Assembly (NCBI GenBank): GCA_965204705.1
Contig: OZ242006.1
Span: 3,720,001 to 3,784,000 of the forward strand
Direction of reading: 5' to 3'
Length of the DNA stretch: 64,000 nt
Origin: Bin5 sp965204705
Lineage (GTDB): Bacteria > Chloroflexota > Anaerolineae > Caldilineales > Caldilineaceae
Below, in pieces: positions 44,097 to 52,620 of this stretch (positions are counted from its first letter, which is position 1; each line of letters opens with the position of its first letter). Both the position numbers and the translations under genes were made by a program. The notes under the pieces were generated by a model. It worked only from the letters and a program-made list of their open reading frames with translations, did no database searches and was not told the DNA's origin.

Positions 44097-45257
44097 TCAC
44101 GAGATGCCCTGCTGTTCGGAGATATCCATCAGGTAGATCTGACGTCCGTCGCCCCCATGCACTGAATCGACTGTAATCAGTTTCCCGTCGGGGCTGGAGC
44201 GGGGATGCAGATCGCAGCGCCACTCACCCGTATATTCCGGATACGAGGCGTATTCGCCCAGTTCGGTCCTCTCGCCGCTCTCCACATAATAGAGATATAA
44301 CTCCTGGACTCTACCGTCACCCCTGGGTACTGGATAGGTGTCGTTGAGAATCCAGTTCGTGTCGGCAAGGTAGGTGCAGTGGCCGTTGAGCTTCATCACG
44401 CCTTTGCCGATCACTTCCACGTCCTGCGTGCGGTCGCGGTATAGGTAGAAGGCGTCGTCGTGAGAAGGATGGCGGGCCCAGGCCAGGATAGTTTCCGGGT
44501 CGCGCCAGATGAAGTGGGAGGTGTGGCCGTATTGGTCAACTGCGTATACGTCGGAGCCGTCAGCCCCGGCGGTCATCATGCGCGTATTGAACCCGGCATC
44601 GCCGAATCGCCAGCGGTGCAGAAAGATAAAGCGCGAACCGTCGGTATTGAAGAGCAGGTGGTTGAAGTAATGTTTGGCTCCGCTGATATCCTTATGGGGA
44701 TAAGGGATCGCGGCTACCTGGGCAATTGAGACAATAAGTGACGCCTGGCCGGTCTCGAGGTCAATTCGGTGTATTCCGACATCATCGGGCGCCAGTTGAT
44801 CGAAGTTCGGATCGGGTATGCCGGCGTAGCCGTAGCCGGGGCGCATGTGGTTGATGCGACGGAAGTCGGCGCCGATGGCGGTGCGTCCATCGGGGGAGAT
44901 TGTATAGATCGGATAATCAACCGTGCGCTTGCTGCCTGAATGCACATCTACAATGTGGCAGACGAAGCGGTCGTCTACCCGATCGTTCCAGACCACCTTA
45001 CTGTTGGAGCCGGGAATCCACTGGAGCATGCAGCCCTGCTGCCAGCACCAGGCGCTTGTCTCTCCCAGCTCGATCCAGCGGTCGCCGTCGGCCAGGTCGA
45101 CCATTCCGATGCCAATGACATCCTCTGCGTTTGGTGAGCGATGCTCGAAGTCGACCTCCATTCCCAACACGTAGCGGCTGGAGGGGTCGAACTGCAGCTT
45201 GTCGTAGTAGCCGAACCAGTGATGCTTCGGCCCGGAAGTGATGGGGCGCATGCTCAT
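44097..45257 (-). CDS. PD40/TolB-like beta-propeller protein, paralogue 1
   Basis: A 386-residue protein of a four-member family in this window. It begins ITSGPKHHWFGYYDK, then shows repeated beta-propeller blades of the form DG(R/S)..I....R with PD40-like strands (YTISPDGRTAIG, FNTDGSRFIFLHRWR, HPRSSPDGKLITVDS). The invariant GPKHH..GYY near the start, a mid-chain HSSHLIWRD-like histidine cluster (HTSHFIWRD) and the final SPDGK.I..DS..GG.RQIY are shared by all paralogues. There is no signal peptide. The fold resembles oligogalacturonate lyase (PL22) propellers, but no activity is proven. The ATG at 45257 has GGAGAG upstream. Next to the ABC transporter genes. Confidence 0.82.
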   Translation of the reverse strand: MSMRPITSGPKHHWFGYYDKLQFDPSSRYVLGMEVDFEHRSPNAEDVIGIGMVDLADGDRWIELGETSAWCWQQGCMLQWIPGSNSKVVWNDRVDDRFVCHIVDVHSGSKRTVDYPIYTISPDGRTAIGADFRRINHMRPGYGYAGIPDPNFDQLAPDDVGIHRIDLETGQASLIVSIAQVAAIPYPHKDISGAKHYFNHLLFNTDGSRFIFLHRWRFGDAGFNTRMMTAGADGSDVYAVDQYGHTSHFIWRDPETILAWARHPSHDDAFYLYRDRTQDVEVIGKGVMKLNGHCTYLADTNWILNDTYPVPRGDGRVQELYLYYVESGERTELGEYASYPEYTGEWRCDLHPRSSPDGKLITVDSVHGGDGRQIYLMDISEQQGIS

Positions 45258-45291
45258 CAGCGCTCTCTCCTCGTTCTTGTTTGGTCGGGGT

Positions 45292-46410
45292 CTATGTTGT
45301 GCCGGCGCCGGCCAGGTCCAGCTCCTCGGCATAGTGGCAGGCGACAAAACGATCGTCAGCGAAGCTGCGCAGTTCAGGCGTTTCCTGGTGGCAGCGTTCC
45401 TGGGCGTAACGGCAGCGGGGATGGAAGTAACAGCCTGAGGGAGGGTTGGACGGGTCGGCTACTTCACCTTCCAAGACGATGCGCTCGCCTTGGCTGTGGG
45501 CCGGGCCGGCGACGTGGACGGCGGAGAGCAGTGCTTCGGTGTAAGGATGCAGTGGTTTACGGTAGAGATCGTCGGCCTCTGCCAGCTCTACCAGTTTGCC
45601 CACATACATGACCGCCACGCGGTCGCTGATGTGCTTGACGACGCCGAGGTCATGGGCGATGAACAGGTAGGTCAGGTCCAGTTCTCGTTGAAGAAATTTT
45701 AGCAGGTTGAGTATCTGGGCCTGGACCGAGACATCGAGGGCGGAGACCGGTTCATCGGCGATGACGAGGGTGGGGTTGAGGATGAGGGCGCGGGCGATGC
45801 CGATGCGCTGGCGCTGTCCGCCGCTGAAGGCATGCGGGTAGCGGGTTATGTATTCGGGGCGCAGGCCGACGAGGCGAAGCATCTCTACGACACGGTCCTC
45901 CAGCTCGGACCCCTTTTTCATCCCGTTCAGCCGCAGTGGCTCGCCGATGATATCCAGGAGCGTTTTGCGGGGATTCAAGGATGTGTAGGGGTCCTGGAAA
46001 ATCATCTGCAGGTGGGAGCGTACCGGCCTGAGGGAAGCGTTGTCGAGAGTCGCCAGGTTGTAGTCCTCGCCCTCTTCGCCGTGGGGCCGGAACTGAATGC
46101 TTCCGGCGGTCGGATCGTAGAGACGCATGATGAGGCGGCCGACGGTCGTCTTGCCGCAGCCGCTTTCGCCGACCAGGCCCAAGGTTTCCCCTTTTTTCAG
46201 CGCGAAGTCTACGCCGTCAACAGCCTTAATGTGGCTTACGACTTTGGAGAACAGGCCGGCTGTGAGGGGGAAGTGTTTTTTGAGTCCATTGACTTCGAGC
46301 AATGGAGAGCTGCTGTCAGCGTTGCTATGAATGGCTGGCTTCCTCGGTGACAGGGGGGCTTTGCTGGTGAGCGTGTTCGGTATACAGGAGGCAGCGCACC
46401 TCGCGGTCAT
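45292..46410 (-). CDS. oppF: Peptide/oligosaccharide ABC transporter ATPase, OppF/DppF type
   Basis: ABC ATPase of about 372 residues with Walker A GESGCGKTT, Q-loop QMIFQDPYTSLNP, signature FSGGQRQRIGIARAL and Walker B LVIADEPVSALD. The C-terminal oligopeptide/dipeptide extension with HPRC and CHYAEEL is typical of OppF/DppF; Cys near HPRC may bind a cluster in some homologues. The start is uncertain: the frame overlaps the end of oppD, and the ATG at 46410, a TTG at 46302 and a TTG at 46422 are all possible. Pairs with oppD to power the permease. Confidence 0.9.
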   Translation of the reverse strand: MTARCAASCIPNTLTSKAPLSPRKPAIHSNADSSSPLLEVNGLKKHFPLTAGLFSKVVSHIKAVDGVDFALKKGETLGLVGESGCGKTTVGRLIMRLYDPTAGSIQFRPHGEEGEDYNLATLDNASLRPVRSHLQMIFQDPYTSLNPRKTLLDIIGEPLRLNGMKKGSELEDRVVEMLRLVGLRPEYITRYPHAFSGGQRQRIGIARALILNPTLVIADEPVSALDVSVQAQILNLLKFLQRELDLTYLFIAHDLGVVKHISDRVAVMYVGKLVELAEADDLYRKPLHPYTEALLSAVHVAGPAHSQGERIVLEGEVADPSNPPSGCYFHPRCRYAQERCHQETPELRSFADDRFVACHYAEELDLAGAGTT

Positions 46411-47374
46411 CCTCCAATGCAATTGGCTGGGGCACGATTTCGTCGCAGACGCCTTCGATGAAGTCGGCGCAGCGGGGATGGAAGGGACAGCCTTTGAGCG
46501 TGCTGTAGGGGTCGGGCACGACCCCGCGGATCGTTTGCAGCCAGTCCCGCTTCTGGTCCATGCGCGGGAGAGACTCCAACAGTGCGATGGTATAGGGGTG
46601 CTTGGGGTCGCGGAAGATGTCGGCGGCCGCGCCGCGTTCGACGACTTTGCCGAGGTACATCACCGCCACCTCGTCGGCCATGTCGGCGACGACGCCCAGA
46701 TCGTGGGTGATGAACATAATCGCCATGTTCAACTCGGCCTGGAGCCCCTGCATCAGTTCAAGGATTTGAGCTTCCGTCGTTACGTCAAGGGCCGTGGTTG
46801 GTTCGTCGGCGATCAGAAGGCTGGGGTGGCAGCTTAGCGCCATGGCGATCATGACACGCTGGCACATGCCGCCGCTGAGCTGGTGGGCGAAGGCGTCCAT
46901 ACGCTGCTCAGCCAGAGGAATGTGCACCTGTTGGAGCATATCGATGGCGGTCTCTTCGGCCTCGGCGCGGGTTACATCCTGGTGCAGCAGGATATTTTCG
47001 GTGATCTGGTCGCCGATCTTGTGTACAGGACTGAGCGAGGCGCGCGGCTCCTGAAAGATCATGGCTATCTCGCCGCCGCGGATGGCGCGCATTTCGGTTC
47101 CGGTTGCAGGAAGCTGCAGGAGATCTATGAAGGTGTTCTGTCCGTCAACGTCCTCGCGGGCGTAGAGAATCTCGCCGTCCACGGTGTGCCCCGGCGGGCG
47201 TACCATGCGCATGATGGAGCGCGCGGTGACGCTTTTGCCGCAGCCGCTCTCGCCAACCACGCCGAGGACCTGGCCGCGTCGAATTGAGAAGGTTGTGCTG
47301 TCAACTGCCTTAGCGACCCCTTCGGCCATAAAGAAGTGGGTCTGCAGGTCTTTCACTTCGAGCAGTGTATCCAT
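46325..47374 (-). CDS. oppD: Peptide/oligosaccharide ABC transporter ATPase, OppD/DppD type
   Basis: A 349-residue ABC ATPase: Walker A GESGCGKSV, Q-loop MIFQEPRASLSP, signature LSGGMCQRVMIAMAL (Met-Cys instead of the common Met-Arg/Gln-Arg pair) and Walker B LLIADEPTTALD, with the HPRC segment in the C-terminal extension. ATP hydrolysis drives import through OppBC. It starts at ATG 68 bases after oppC and overlaps oppF. Part of the oppB-C-D-F run. Confidence 0.93.
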   Translation of the reverse strand: MDTLLEVKDLQTHFFMAEGVAKAVDSTTFSIRRGQVLGVVGESGCGKSVTARSIMRMVRPPGHTVDGEILYAREDVDGQNTFIDLLQLPATGTEMRAIRGGEIAMIFQEPRASLSPVHKIGDQITENILLHQDVTRAEAEETAIDMLQQVHIPLAEQRMDAFAHQLSGGMCQRVMIAMALSCHPSLLIADEPTTALDVTTEAQILELMQGLQAELNMAIMFITHDLGVVADMADEVAVMYLGKVVERGAAADIFRDPKHPYTIALLESLPRMDQKRDWLQTIRGVVPDPYSTLKGCPFHPRCADFIEGVCDEIVPQPIALEDDREVRCLLYTEHAHQQSPPVTEEASHS

Positions 47375-47442
47375 CGTTTGAGAAGTGACTCTTTGTCTCT
47401 GGCAGGAAGCTGGGGTGAAACCCTGAAACGGGACAGTCTTGG

Positions 47443-48648
47443 CTACAGGTCAGCGTACGGGTCGGCGGCGTCGCGCAGGCCGTCGCCGATGAAATTGAGC
47501 GCAAGCACGGTGACGACGACGAACATGGCCGGCCACAGGATCCAGGGATGGATCGCGATCTCGACGACCTGCTGCGCGTCCTTGAGCATCACTCCCCAAC
47601 TTACGGTTGGCGACACTAAACCCAGCCCAAGGAAGCTCAGCGCAGTTTCGCCGATGATCATGCCGGGGATGGCAAGGGTGATGTCCACCAGCACGTAACT
47701 CATGAATGAGGGGACGAGGTGCTGCCAGATCAGGTACCACTGGTTGGCTCCGGCGGATTGGGCGGCCAGAACAAAGTCTTCATTGCGCAGGGATAGGAAC
47801 TTCCCCCTCACAACCCGCGCCAGGGTCGTCCAGGCTAGCAGGGAAAGGATGATGGTAATGCCAAAGTAGACTCTGAGCTGGGGCCAGTCTACCGGCATTG
47901 CTGCAGCCAGTCCCATCCAAAGTGGGATTGTTGGGATGGAGCGGATGAACTCGATCAGTCTCTGGATGAGGTTGTCGACCAGTCCGCCATAGAGCCCTGA
48001 CAGGCCTCCCAGTACCAGTCCGATTACCAGGGCAATGGTAACGCCGACCAGACCGATCGTCAGGGAGATGCGGGCGCCGTAGAGCGCGCGACCAAAGATA
48101 TCACGTCCAAACTTGTCGCCGCCCATAAGAAATATCGGTCCTACCTCTTCGGCGTTTTCAACTCCGTAAAGATGCCAGTCCATCCTGAAGAGGCCCCAGA
48201 GCTTGTAGGGGTCCCCCTTTACAAAGAACCGGACAGGATATTGCTGGCTGCGGTCTTCGACAAAGTCGCGAGTAAATGTCTCTTTGTTTGTAACAATTTC
48301 GACCGCGTAGACGAAGGGACGGCGCCAGGTTCCGTCGTCGGCCCGAATATGAATGTCCCTGGGTGGGAGGTAGAGATGCTTGTTGAAGCGATGCGTCTTG
48401 TCATAGGGCGAAATTACCGGCGCAAGTAGCGCAGAAAGGTAAAGAATTGCAAGGAACCACATTGAGAAGACGGCCATCTTGTTGCGCCGGAAGCGGAGCA
48501 ACATGAGTTGACGAGGCGTCAGGAACTGGGTTCTGGACTCGCCAATCGTTCCCTCGGCTTCGAGAAGATCGGACAGGTTCCCCCTCTCATACGGCGCAGC
48601 GGCGGAATCGCTCGCTGACGCCACACGTGGATCGGCTGCGCTGGTCAT
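47443..48648 (-). CDS. oppC: ABC transporter permease, OppC/DppC type
   Basis: A 401-residue inner-membrane permease. After a cytoplasmic N-terminus and TM1 (about 55-78) there is an unusually long external segment of about 125 residues (PPRDIHIRADDGTWR to MGGDKFGRDIFG) before the remaining five helices. The coupling EAA-type loop is in SAGANQWYLIWQHLVPS. ATG at 48648 overlaps the oppB stop (ATGA), so the two permeases are translationally coupled. The long external loop may contact the binding protein; similar insertions occur in several Opp-like systems. Confidence 0.92.
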   Translation of the reverse strand: MTSAADPRVASASDSAAAPYERGNLSDLLEAEGTIGESRTQFLTPRQLMLLRFRRNKMAVFSMWFLAILYLSALLAPVISPYDKTHRFNKHLYLPPRDIHIRADDGTWRRPFVYAVEIVTNKETFTRDFVEDRSQQYPVRFFVKGDPYKLWGLFRMDWHLYGVENAEEVGPIFLMGGDKFGRDIFGRALYGARISLTIGLVGVTIALVIGLVLGGLSGLYGGLVDNLIQRLIEFIRSIPTIPLWMGLAAAMPVDWPQLRVYFGITIILSLLAWTTLARVVRGKFLSLRNEDFVLAAQSAGANQWYLIWQHLVPSFMSYVLVDITLAIPGMIIGETALSFLGLGLVSPTVSWGVMLKDAQQVVEIAIHPWILWPAMFVVVTVLALNFIGDGLRDAADPYADL

Positions 48649-49643
48649 GTTGTTCCCCGTTCCCCGTAGCGAATGCGCGGATCGACCCATGCCAAAAGAA
48701 TGTCCGAGATCAGGGTCCCGATCAAGGTTAGTGTGCTCAGAATCATGATCATACTGGCGGCCAGGTAGAGGTCCTGGGACATCAGCGCGCGCCAGAGGAG
48801 GGGGCCGGTCGTGGGTAGATTCAGTACCAGCGCCACGAGAACGGTACCGGAGACGATCTCGGGGAGCCGCCAGCCGATGGTGCTCAGAATCGGGTTCAGG
48901 GCGACGCGCACGGGGTATTTCATTGTAAGCTGGCCTTCGCGAAGGCCCTTAGAGCGCGCCGTTTCGACGTAAGGGCGGCCCAGTTCATCCAGTGTTGTCG
49001 CCCGCATCACGCGGATTGTGCCGGCGGTGCCGGCAGTGCCGACGATCACAACCGGCAGCCACATGTGCTTGAGCATATCCCAAACTTTGGCTACGCTCCA
49101 GTCGGCGTCCAGGTATTCGGTGGAAAAGAGGCCGCCGGCGCTGGCGTCGAAGACCTTGATGCCGATATACATGAAGACAAGCGCCAAGAGGAAATTGGGG
49201 GTCGCCAAGCCGATAAAGCCGATGAAGGTAAAAACGTAGTCGGCGAGGCTGTACTGCCGTACTGCGGAGTAGATGCCGATTGGGATGGCCATTGCGTAGA
49301 CAAAGAGGAGCGTGAAAAAGGACATGATCATCGTCAGCATCAGCCGCTCGCCGACCAGCCGGTTGACGGGGCGATCCCAGTAGAAGGACAGGCCCATATC
49401 CCCCTGGACAAAGTTGGTGATCCACTTTATGTACTGAATGTAGCCTGGCTGATTCAGACCGTAGTGCTCCTCCAGCGCGGCGATTTCCTCTTCGCTCATC
49501 TCCTCACCGGCCGCGGCCAGATTGGCCACGTAGGTCGTGACGTAATCACCCGGTGGGAGCTGGATGATTGTGAAGCTGACGATCGAAATCAGGATTAGGG
49601 TCGGGATGAGTTGCAGAACCCGCCGCAGGATGTACTCTCGCAT
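48645..49643 (-). CDS. oppB: ABC transporter permease, OppB/DppB type
   Basis: A 332-residue inner-membrane permease with six helices, opening with the classical REYILRRVLQLIPTLILISIV-type first helix (split here), the PGDYV external segment, and the EAA loop ETARSKGLREGQLTMKYPVRVALNPI. With oppC it forms the channel. First gene of the transporter run, 84 bases after the binding-protein gene stop, with a large hairpin between them. Confidence 0.93.
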   Translation of the reverse strand: MREYILRRVLQLIPTLILISIVSFTIIQLPPGDYVTTYVANLAAAGEEMSEEEIAALEEHYGLNQPGYIQYIKWITNFVQGDMGLSFYWDRPVNRLVGERLMLTMIMSFFTLLFVYAMAIPIGIYSAVRQYSLADYVFTFIGFIGLATPNFLLALVFMYIGIKVFDASAGGLFSTEYLDADWSVAKVWDMLKHMWLPVVIVGTAGTAGTIRVMRATTLDELGRPYVETARSKGLREGQLTMKYPVRVALNPILSTIGWRLPEIVSGTVLVALVLNLPTTGPLLWRALMSQDLYLAASMIMILSTLTLIGTLISDILLAWVDPRIRYGERGTT

Positions 49644-49668
49644 GCCAATTCTTACAGTTGTGAAAAGC

Positions 49669-49715
49669 GCCCGTGGATGGCGGCGTTTACCGGAAACAGA
49701 CCACCATCCACGGGC
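49669..49715 (-). terminator. Hairpin between the binding-protein and oppB genes
   Basis: A perfect 12-bp inverted repeat (GCCCGTGGATGG pairing with CCATCCACGGGC) around a 23-base loop, directly after the binding-protein stop at 49728. Such hairpins often stabilise the upstream message or partly terminate, giving more binding protein than permease. No T-run follows. Confidence 0.6.
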
Positions 49716-49727
49716 CGCTTAGTTGCG

Positions 49728-51746
49728 TTAACTCTGCTTATAGAAGAATTGCTCCGGATGCACCGGCACTGCACGAATCACGGAGAAGCCCCATACGCCG
49801 TCGTCGGGGAAGTTGGTCAGGTTCTTCTTCATGACCACCGGCTTGGGGATGCCGACGGTGCCGAAGCCGGGCAGGTAGTCGTAGAACCACTCCCACAGCT
49901 CGCGGGCGATGGCGACGTGCTGCTCTTCGGTAACGGCGTCGATCATCTCCTGCCAGCGATGGAAGACCCAGGCAACTTCGTCCGGCGGCTCGACAGCGAT
50001 CTCGCTTTCGGTGTCGCCTTTCAGCCAGATGTCATAGCCTTTGCCCCACGGTGTGTTGCACTGTCCGGGATGGTTGAGCCGTGAGCACCAGACCCAAGTA
50101 ATGTCGGAGATGTCGCCTTCCCAGCCGGACATCCCCATGTCGTTGGCCGCCACCAGTTCGTTCAGGTGCGAACGGTTGATTGGTCGGATCGACGGGTCGA
50201 GGCCGACGGCGCGCCACTGCTCGACGACCAGCTCAAACACATCAAGGACGTCAGCCTGCTCTGTGTCCAGCTGGATGACCCAGCTTACGCGAGAGCCGTC
50301 GGGGAAAAGTCTGAAACCGTCGGAGTCTTTCTCCGAGTAACCGGCCTGGTCAAGCAGATCCATTGCCATGTCGGGATCGAACTGGGCCCAATGGTCTCCG
50401 TCGCCGTCCTCGTAGTACTTGGATCCCGGCCAGGCCGCCCACTGTCGCGGCTCGCCCAAGCCAAAGTAGACGACGTCATTGATCTCTTCGCGGTTGATGG
50501 ACACAGACATCGCGTGCCGTACGTCTTTGTTGGTGAAGAACTCACGTACCTGCGGGTCTTTATGTGTATGGTTTGGCACGATGACGGTCCGGCCGGGGAA
50601 GGTCGACTTCCACATCTTGATCTTCAGGTCCGCCGATTCCAGGTTGGCCTGGTAGAGCTCCATGTTGGCCAGGTCGGCCTGGCGTCCGGAGAATTCCAGT
50701 TCGCCGGCGATCAGTTTGGCGTTGGCGACTTCGCGATTGTCGATTACGAAGACGATCGTTTTGTCGATGTAGGGCAACTGGTTGCCGGCTGTGTCGACCT
50801 TCCAGTAGTAGGGATTGCGCTCGTAGGTGTGGTGGTCGGGGGCGTCGTCGACACGAATGAAGGCTGTCATTCCTGGCAGCCCAACCTGCGCCGGGATTGT
50901 CGATCCCACCCGGCCCTTGTCGCGCAGAAGTTGGTGCCAATCTTCGAATCCGGCTTCTTCCGTCATAGCCGCGATTTCGTCGGCATCACCGTGGTCAGGA
51001 TGGAACTGCTTGAGATAGTGTGCCGGCTGCCAAAGTCCGCCCTGCGAGCCGGCGTAAAAGGTCTCGTGCAGTACGATCAGGGGATAGGGCTTGGAGAAGG
51101 AAAGCCTGATCGTGTAATCGTCGATCTTCTCCATCTCGAGCGGGTCTCCGGCGGCAGATGCCCCCGCCTTCCAAGAAGAAGGAGGACCCCCGGGTGCGTA
51201 CTCTTCGTTGAGCCAGAGTTCATGCCAAGAAAACATGAAGTCATCGGCGCTAAAAGGCGCGCCATCGGACCAACTGAGGCCTTCGCGCAAGTGCAGGATC
51301 TGCTCGGTGGCGTCTTCGTTGAACTCCCAACTCTCGGCCAGACCGCTGGTGATCGAGGAGAAGTCCGGCGCAATGCGCAGAATCAACTCGGTGCCCATGA
51401 CCGCCTGCGGATCGCCGAAGAGATGATTGGGATTGCCGATGGCGACGCGGGTGGTGCCACCGTACTGGCCGATTTCTTCCAGCGGTTCGATGACAACGGG
51501 GTTAGCGGGCAGTCGTTCGTCGACGGGAGGCAAGTCGCCGGCGGCGACTCGTTCGGCGAGCAGGGGTGACTCATTGTACTTGGACATCGGGCCGGAGTCG
51601 GCAGCAGGGGCTTCCGCGGCCGGGGCCTCATCAGCGGCTTCTGGTTCGGCGTCGTCGCCGGGCGCGCCGCAAGCGGCGGCAACCGCGGCTGCGGCCGAGA
51701 GACCGCTCATTCGCAAAAAGGTTCTGCGATCCATTCCGTCTTTCAT
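49728..51746 (-). CDS. Family-5 ABC substrate-binding lipoprotein, copy 1
   Basis: A 672-residue SBP_bac_5 protein. The N-terminus combines a Tat motif (DRRTFLRMSG) with a lipobox (AAACG), so it is probably exported folded and lipid-anchored. An Ala/Glu/Pro linker follows, then a motif shared with the other two binding proteins here (LPPVDERLPANPVVIEPLEEIGQYGG split over about 70-100) and the core LREGLSWSDGAPFSADDFMFS. Length exceeds OppA (about 540) but is common in this subgroup. ATG at 51746 chosen because the Tat motif follows it. Upstream of oppBCDF, so the cognate receptor of that transporter. Confidence 0.92.
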   Translation of the reverse strand: MKDGMDRRTFLRMSGLSAAAAVAAACGAPGDDAEPEAADEAPAAEAPAADSGPMSKYNESPLLAERVAAGDLPPVDERLPANPVVIEPLEEIGQYGGTTRVAIGNPNHLFGDPQAVMGTELILRIAPDFSSITSGLAESWEFNEDATEQILHLREGLSWSDGAPFSADDFMFSWHELWLNEEYAPGGPPSSWKAGASAAGDPLEMEKIDDYTIRLSFSKPYPLIVLHETFYAGSQGGLWQPAHYLKQFHPDHGDADEIAAMTEEAGFEDWHQLLRDKGRVGSTIPAQVGLPGMTAFIRVDDAPDHHTYERNPYYWKVDTAGNQLPYIDKTIVFVIDNREVANAKLIAGELEFSGRQADLANMELYQANLESADLKIKMWKSTFPGRTVIVPNHTHKDPQVREFFTNKDVRHAMSVSINREEINDVVYFGLGEPRQWAAWPGSKYYEDGDGDHWAQFDPDMAMDLLDQAGYSEKDSDGFRLFPDGSRVSWVIQLDTEQADVLDVFELVVEQWRAVGLDPSIRPINRSHLNELVAANDMGMSGWEGDISDITWVWCSRLNHPGQCNTPWGKGYDIWLKGDTESEIAVEPPDEVAWVFHRWQEMIDAVTEEQHVAIARELWEWFYDYLPGFGTVGIPKPVVMKKNLTNFPDDGVWGFSVIRAVPVHPEQFFYKQS

Positions 51747-51912
51747 TGTCGTAAGTTCCTTTCGAATTGGTTGAGAGATGTGTCGGTTAGCCACAGTTGT
51801 GAATCATACGCAAGAGAATTCATAGGGCGTCGAAAGGGAATTCCTGCGAGTGAAGGGGCTCAACTGCCAGTCCACAGCCACAGGATTGCGCTTCTGAACT
51901 GTCGCGCGCATT

Positions 51913-52422
51913 CTATGGGGCCATGTCGACCGTTGTATTCGAAACGGTCAGCATGACCCACTCCATCATGCCTTTCCAATACTCATAGCGTTCGTTGGTG
52001 GCACCTTGGACAACGACCGAGTACAGCAGTTGTTCTGCGCAGAAGAGCCTGGCCCTGCGACGGCGGGTTGACCCATCCTGCAGGAAGGTGCAGACCCATT
52101 CCTTGCCCCAGTCGCCTACATCGACCAAGTCATCGAGTTTCTCGACGACACAGTCGTCGAGTTGCTGCAGCCCTTCTTCGATGCCTTCCGCCAGCAAAGA
52201 GCTTTCTTCTTTGGCCAGCGGCTGGCCCATGTCCTGGACCGTGATCGAGACAAAGGTAGCCTCGTCGGACGGATCGGGGTAGAGGCTGACGGCGGGGTTG
52301 GGCTCGTCCGTCTCCTGCAGTTGCCACTCAGGCGGATACCAGAAGGAGGGGTGGCCGGCCGCGTGTTTGTACATCTTGACGGAAGTGAATCTCGGCCTGG
52401 GCGGTTGCTTAGTCGATGACAT
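51913..52422 (-). CDS. Uncharacterised protein with PsbP/DcrB-like pattern
   Basis: A 169-residue protein: HPSFWYPPEWQLQETDEPN, SLYPDPSDEATFVSITVQDM, a helical stretch EGIEEGLQQLDDC and a final RYEYWKGMMEWVMLTVS. The order (hydrophobic strand, Gly/Pro turn, strand, helix, paired strands) resembles PsbP/DcrB-like folds that usually sit outside the membrane, but no signal peptide is present. I chose the ATG at 52422. It lies between two binding-protein genes on the same strand. Function unknown. Confidence 0.68.
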   Translation of the reverse strand: MSSTKQPPRPRFTSVKMYKHAAGHPSFWYPPEWQLQETDEPNPAVSLYPDPSDEATFVSITVQDMGQPLAKEESSLLAEGIEEGLQQLDDCVVEKLDDLVDVGDWGKEWVCTFLQDGSTRRRRARLFCAEQLLYSVVVQGATNERYEYWKGMMEWVMLTVSNTTVDMAP

Positions 52423-52565
52423 AGGGATAGCTGGACTCAGTTGAAGGTGAGTGTTGCGAGTACGCCCATGCGTAATTGTCAGTGTCCCAGTGGGGCGCAA
52501 CTGCCTCCGGTCTATCCGGGGCTGGTTGCGCTGCCTGAGGTTCTCTTATGCAGGTTGGGCCGACT

Positions 52566-52599
52566 TTTGCAGGGGCGCTTTGATTTGCGCCCCTGCAAA
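52566..52599 (-). terminator. Hairpin after binding-protein gene copy 2
   Basis: A perfect 13-bp stem (TTTGCAGGGGCGC pairing with GCGCCCCTGCAAA) with an 8-base loop, 22 bases after the stop at 52621 on the minus strand. A likely transcript end or 3' stabiliser. Confidence 0.65.
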
Positions 52600-52620
52600 T
52601 AGCCTGCACGTCTACAATTT

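Noticed and set aside
50166..51569. A 467-codon plus-strand open frame, and a similar one at 60556-61656
   Set aside because: Both are antisense to well-supported genes (a binding protein and a PD40 paralogue) and show no recognisable protein features.
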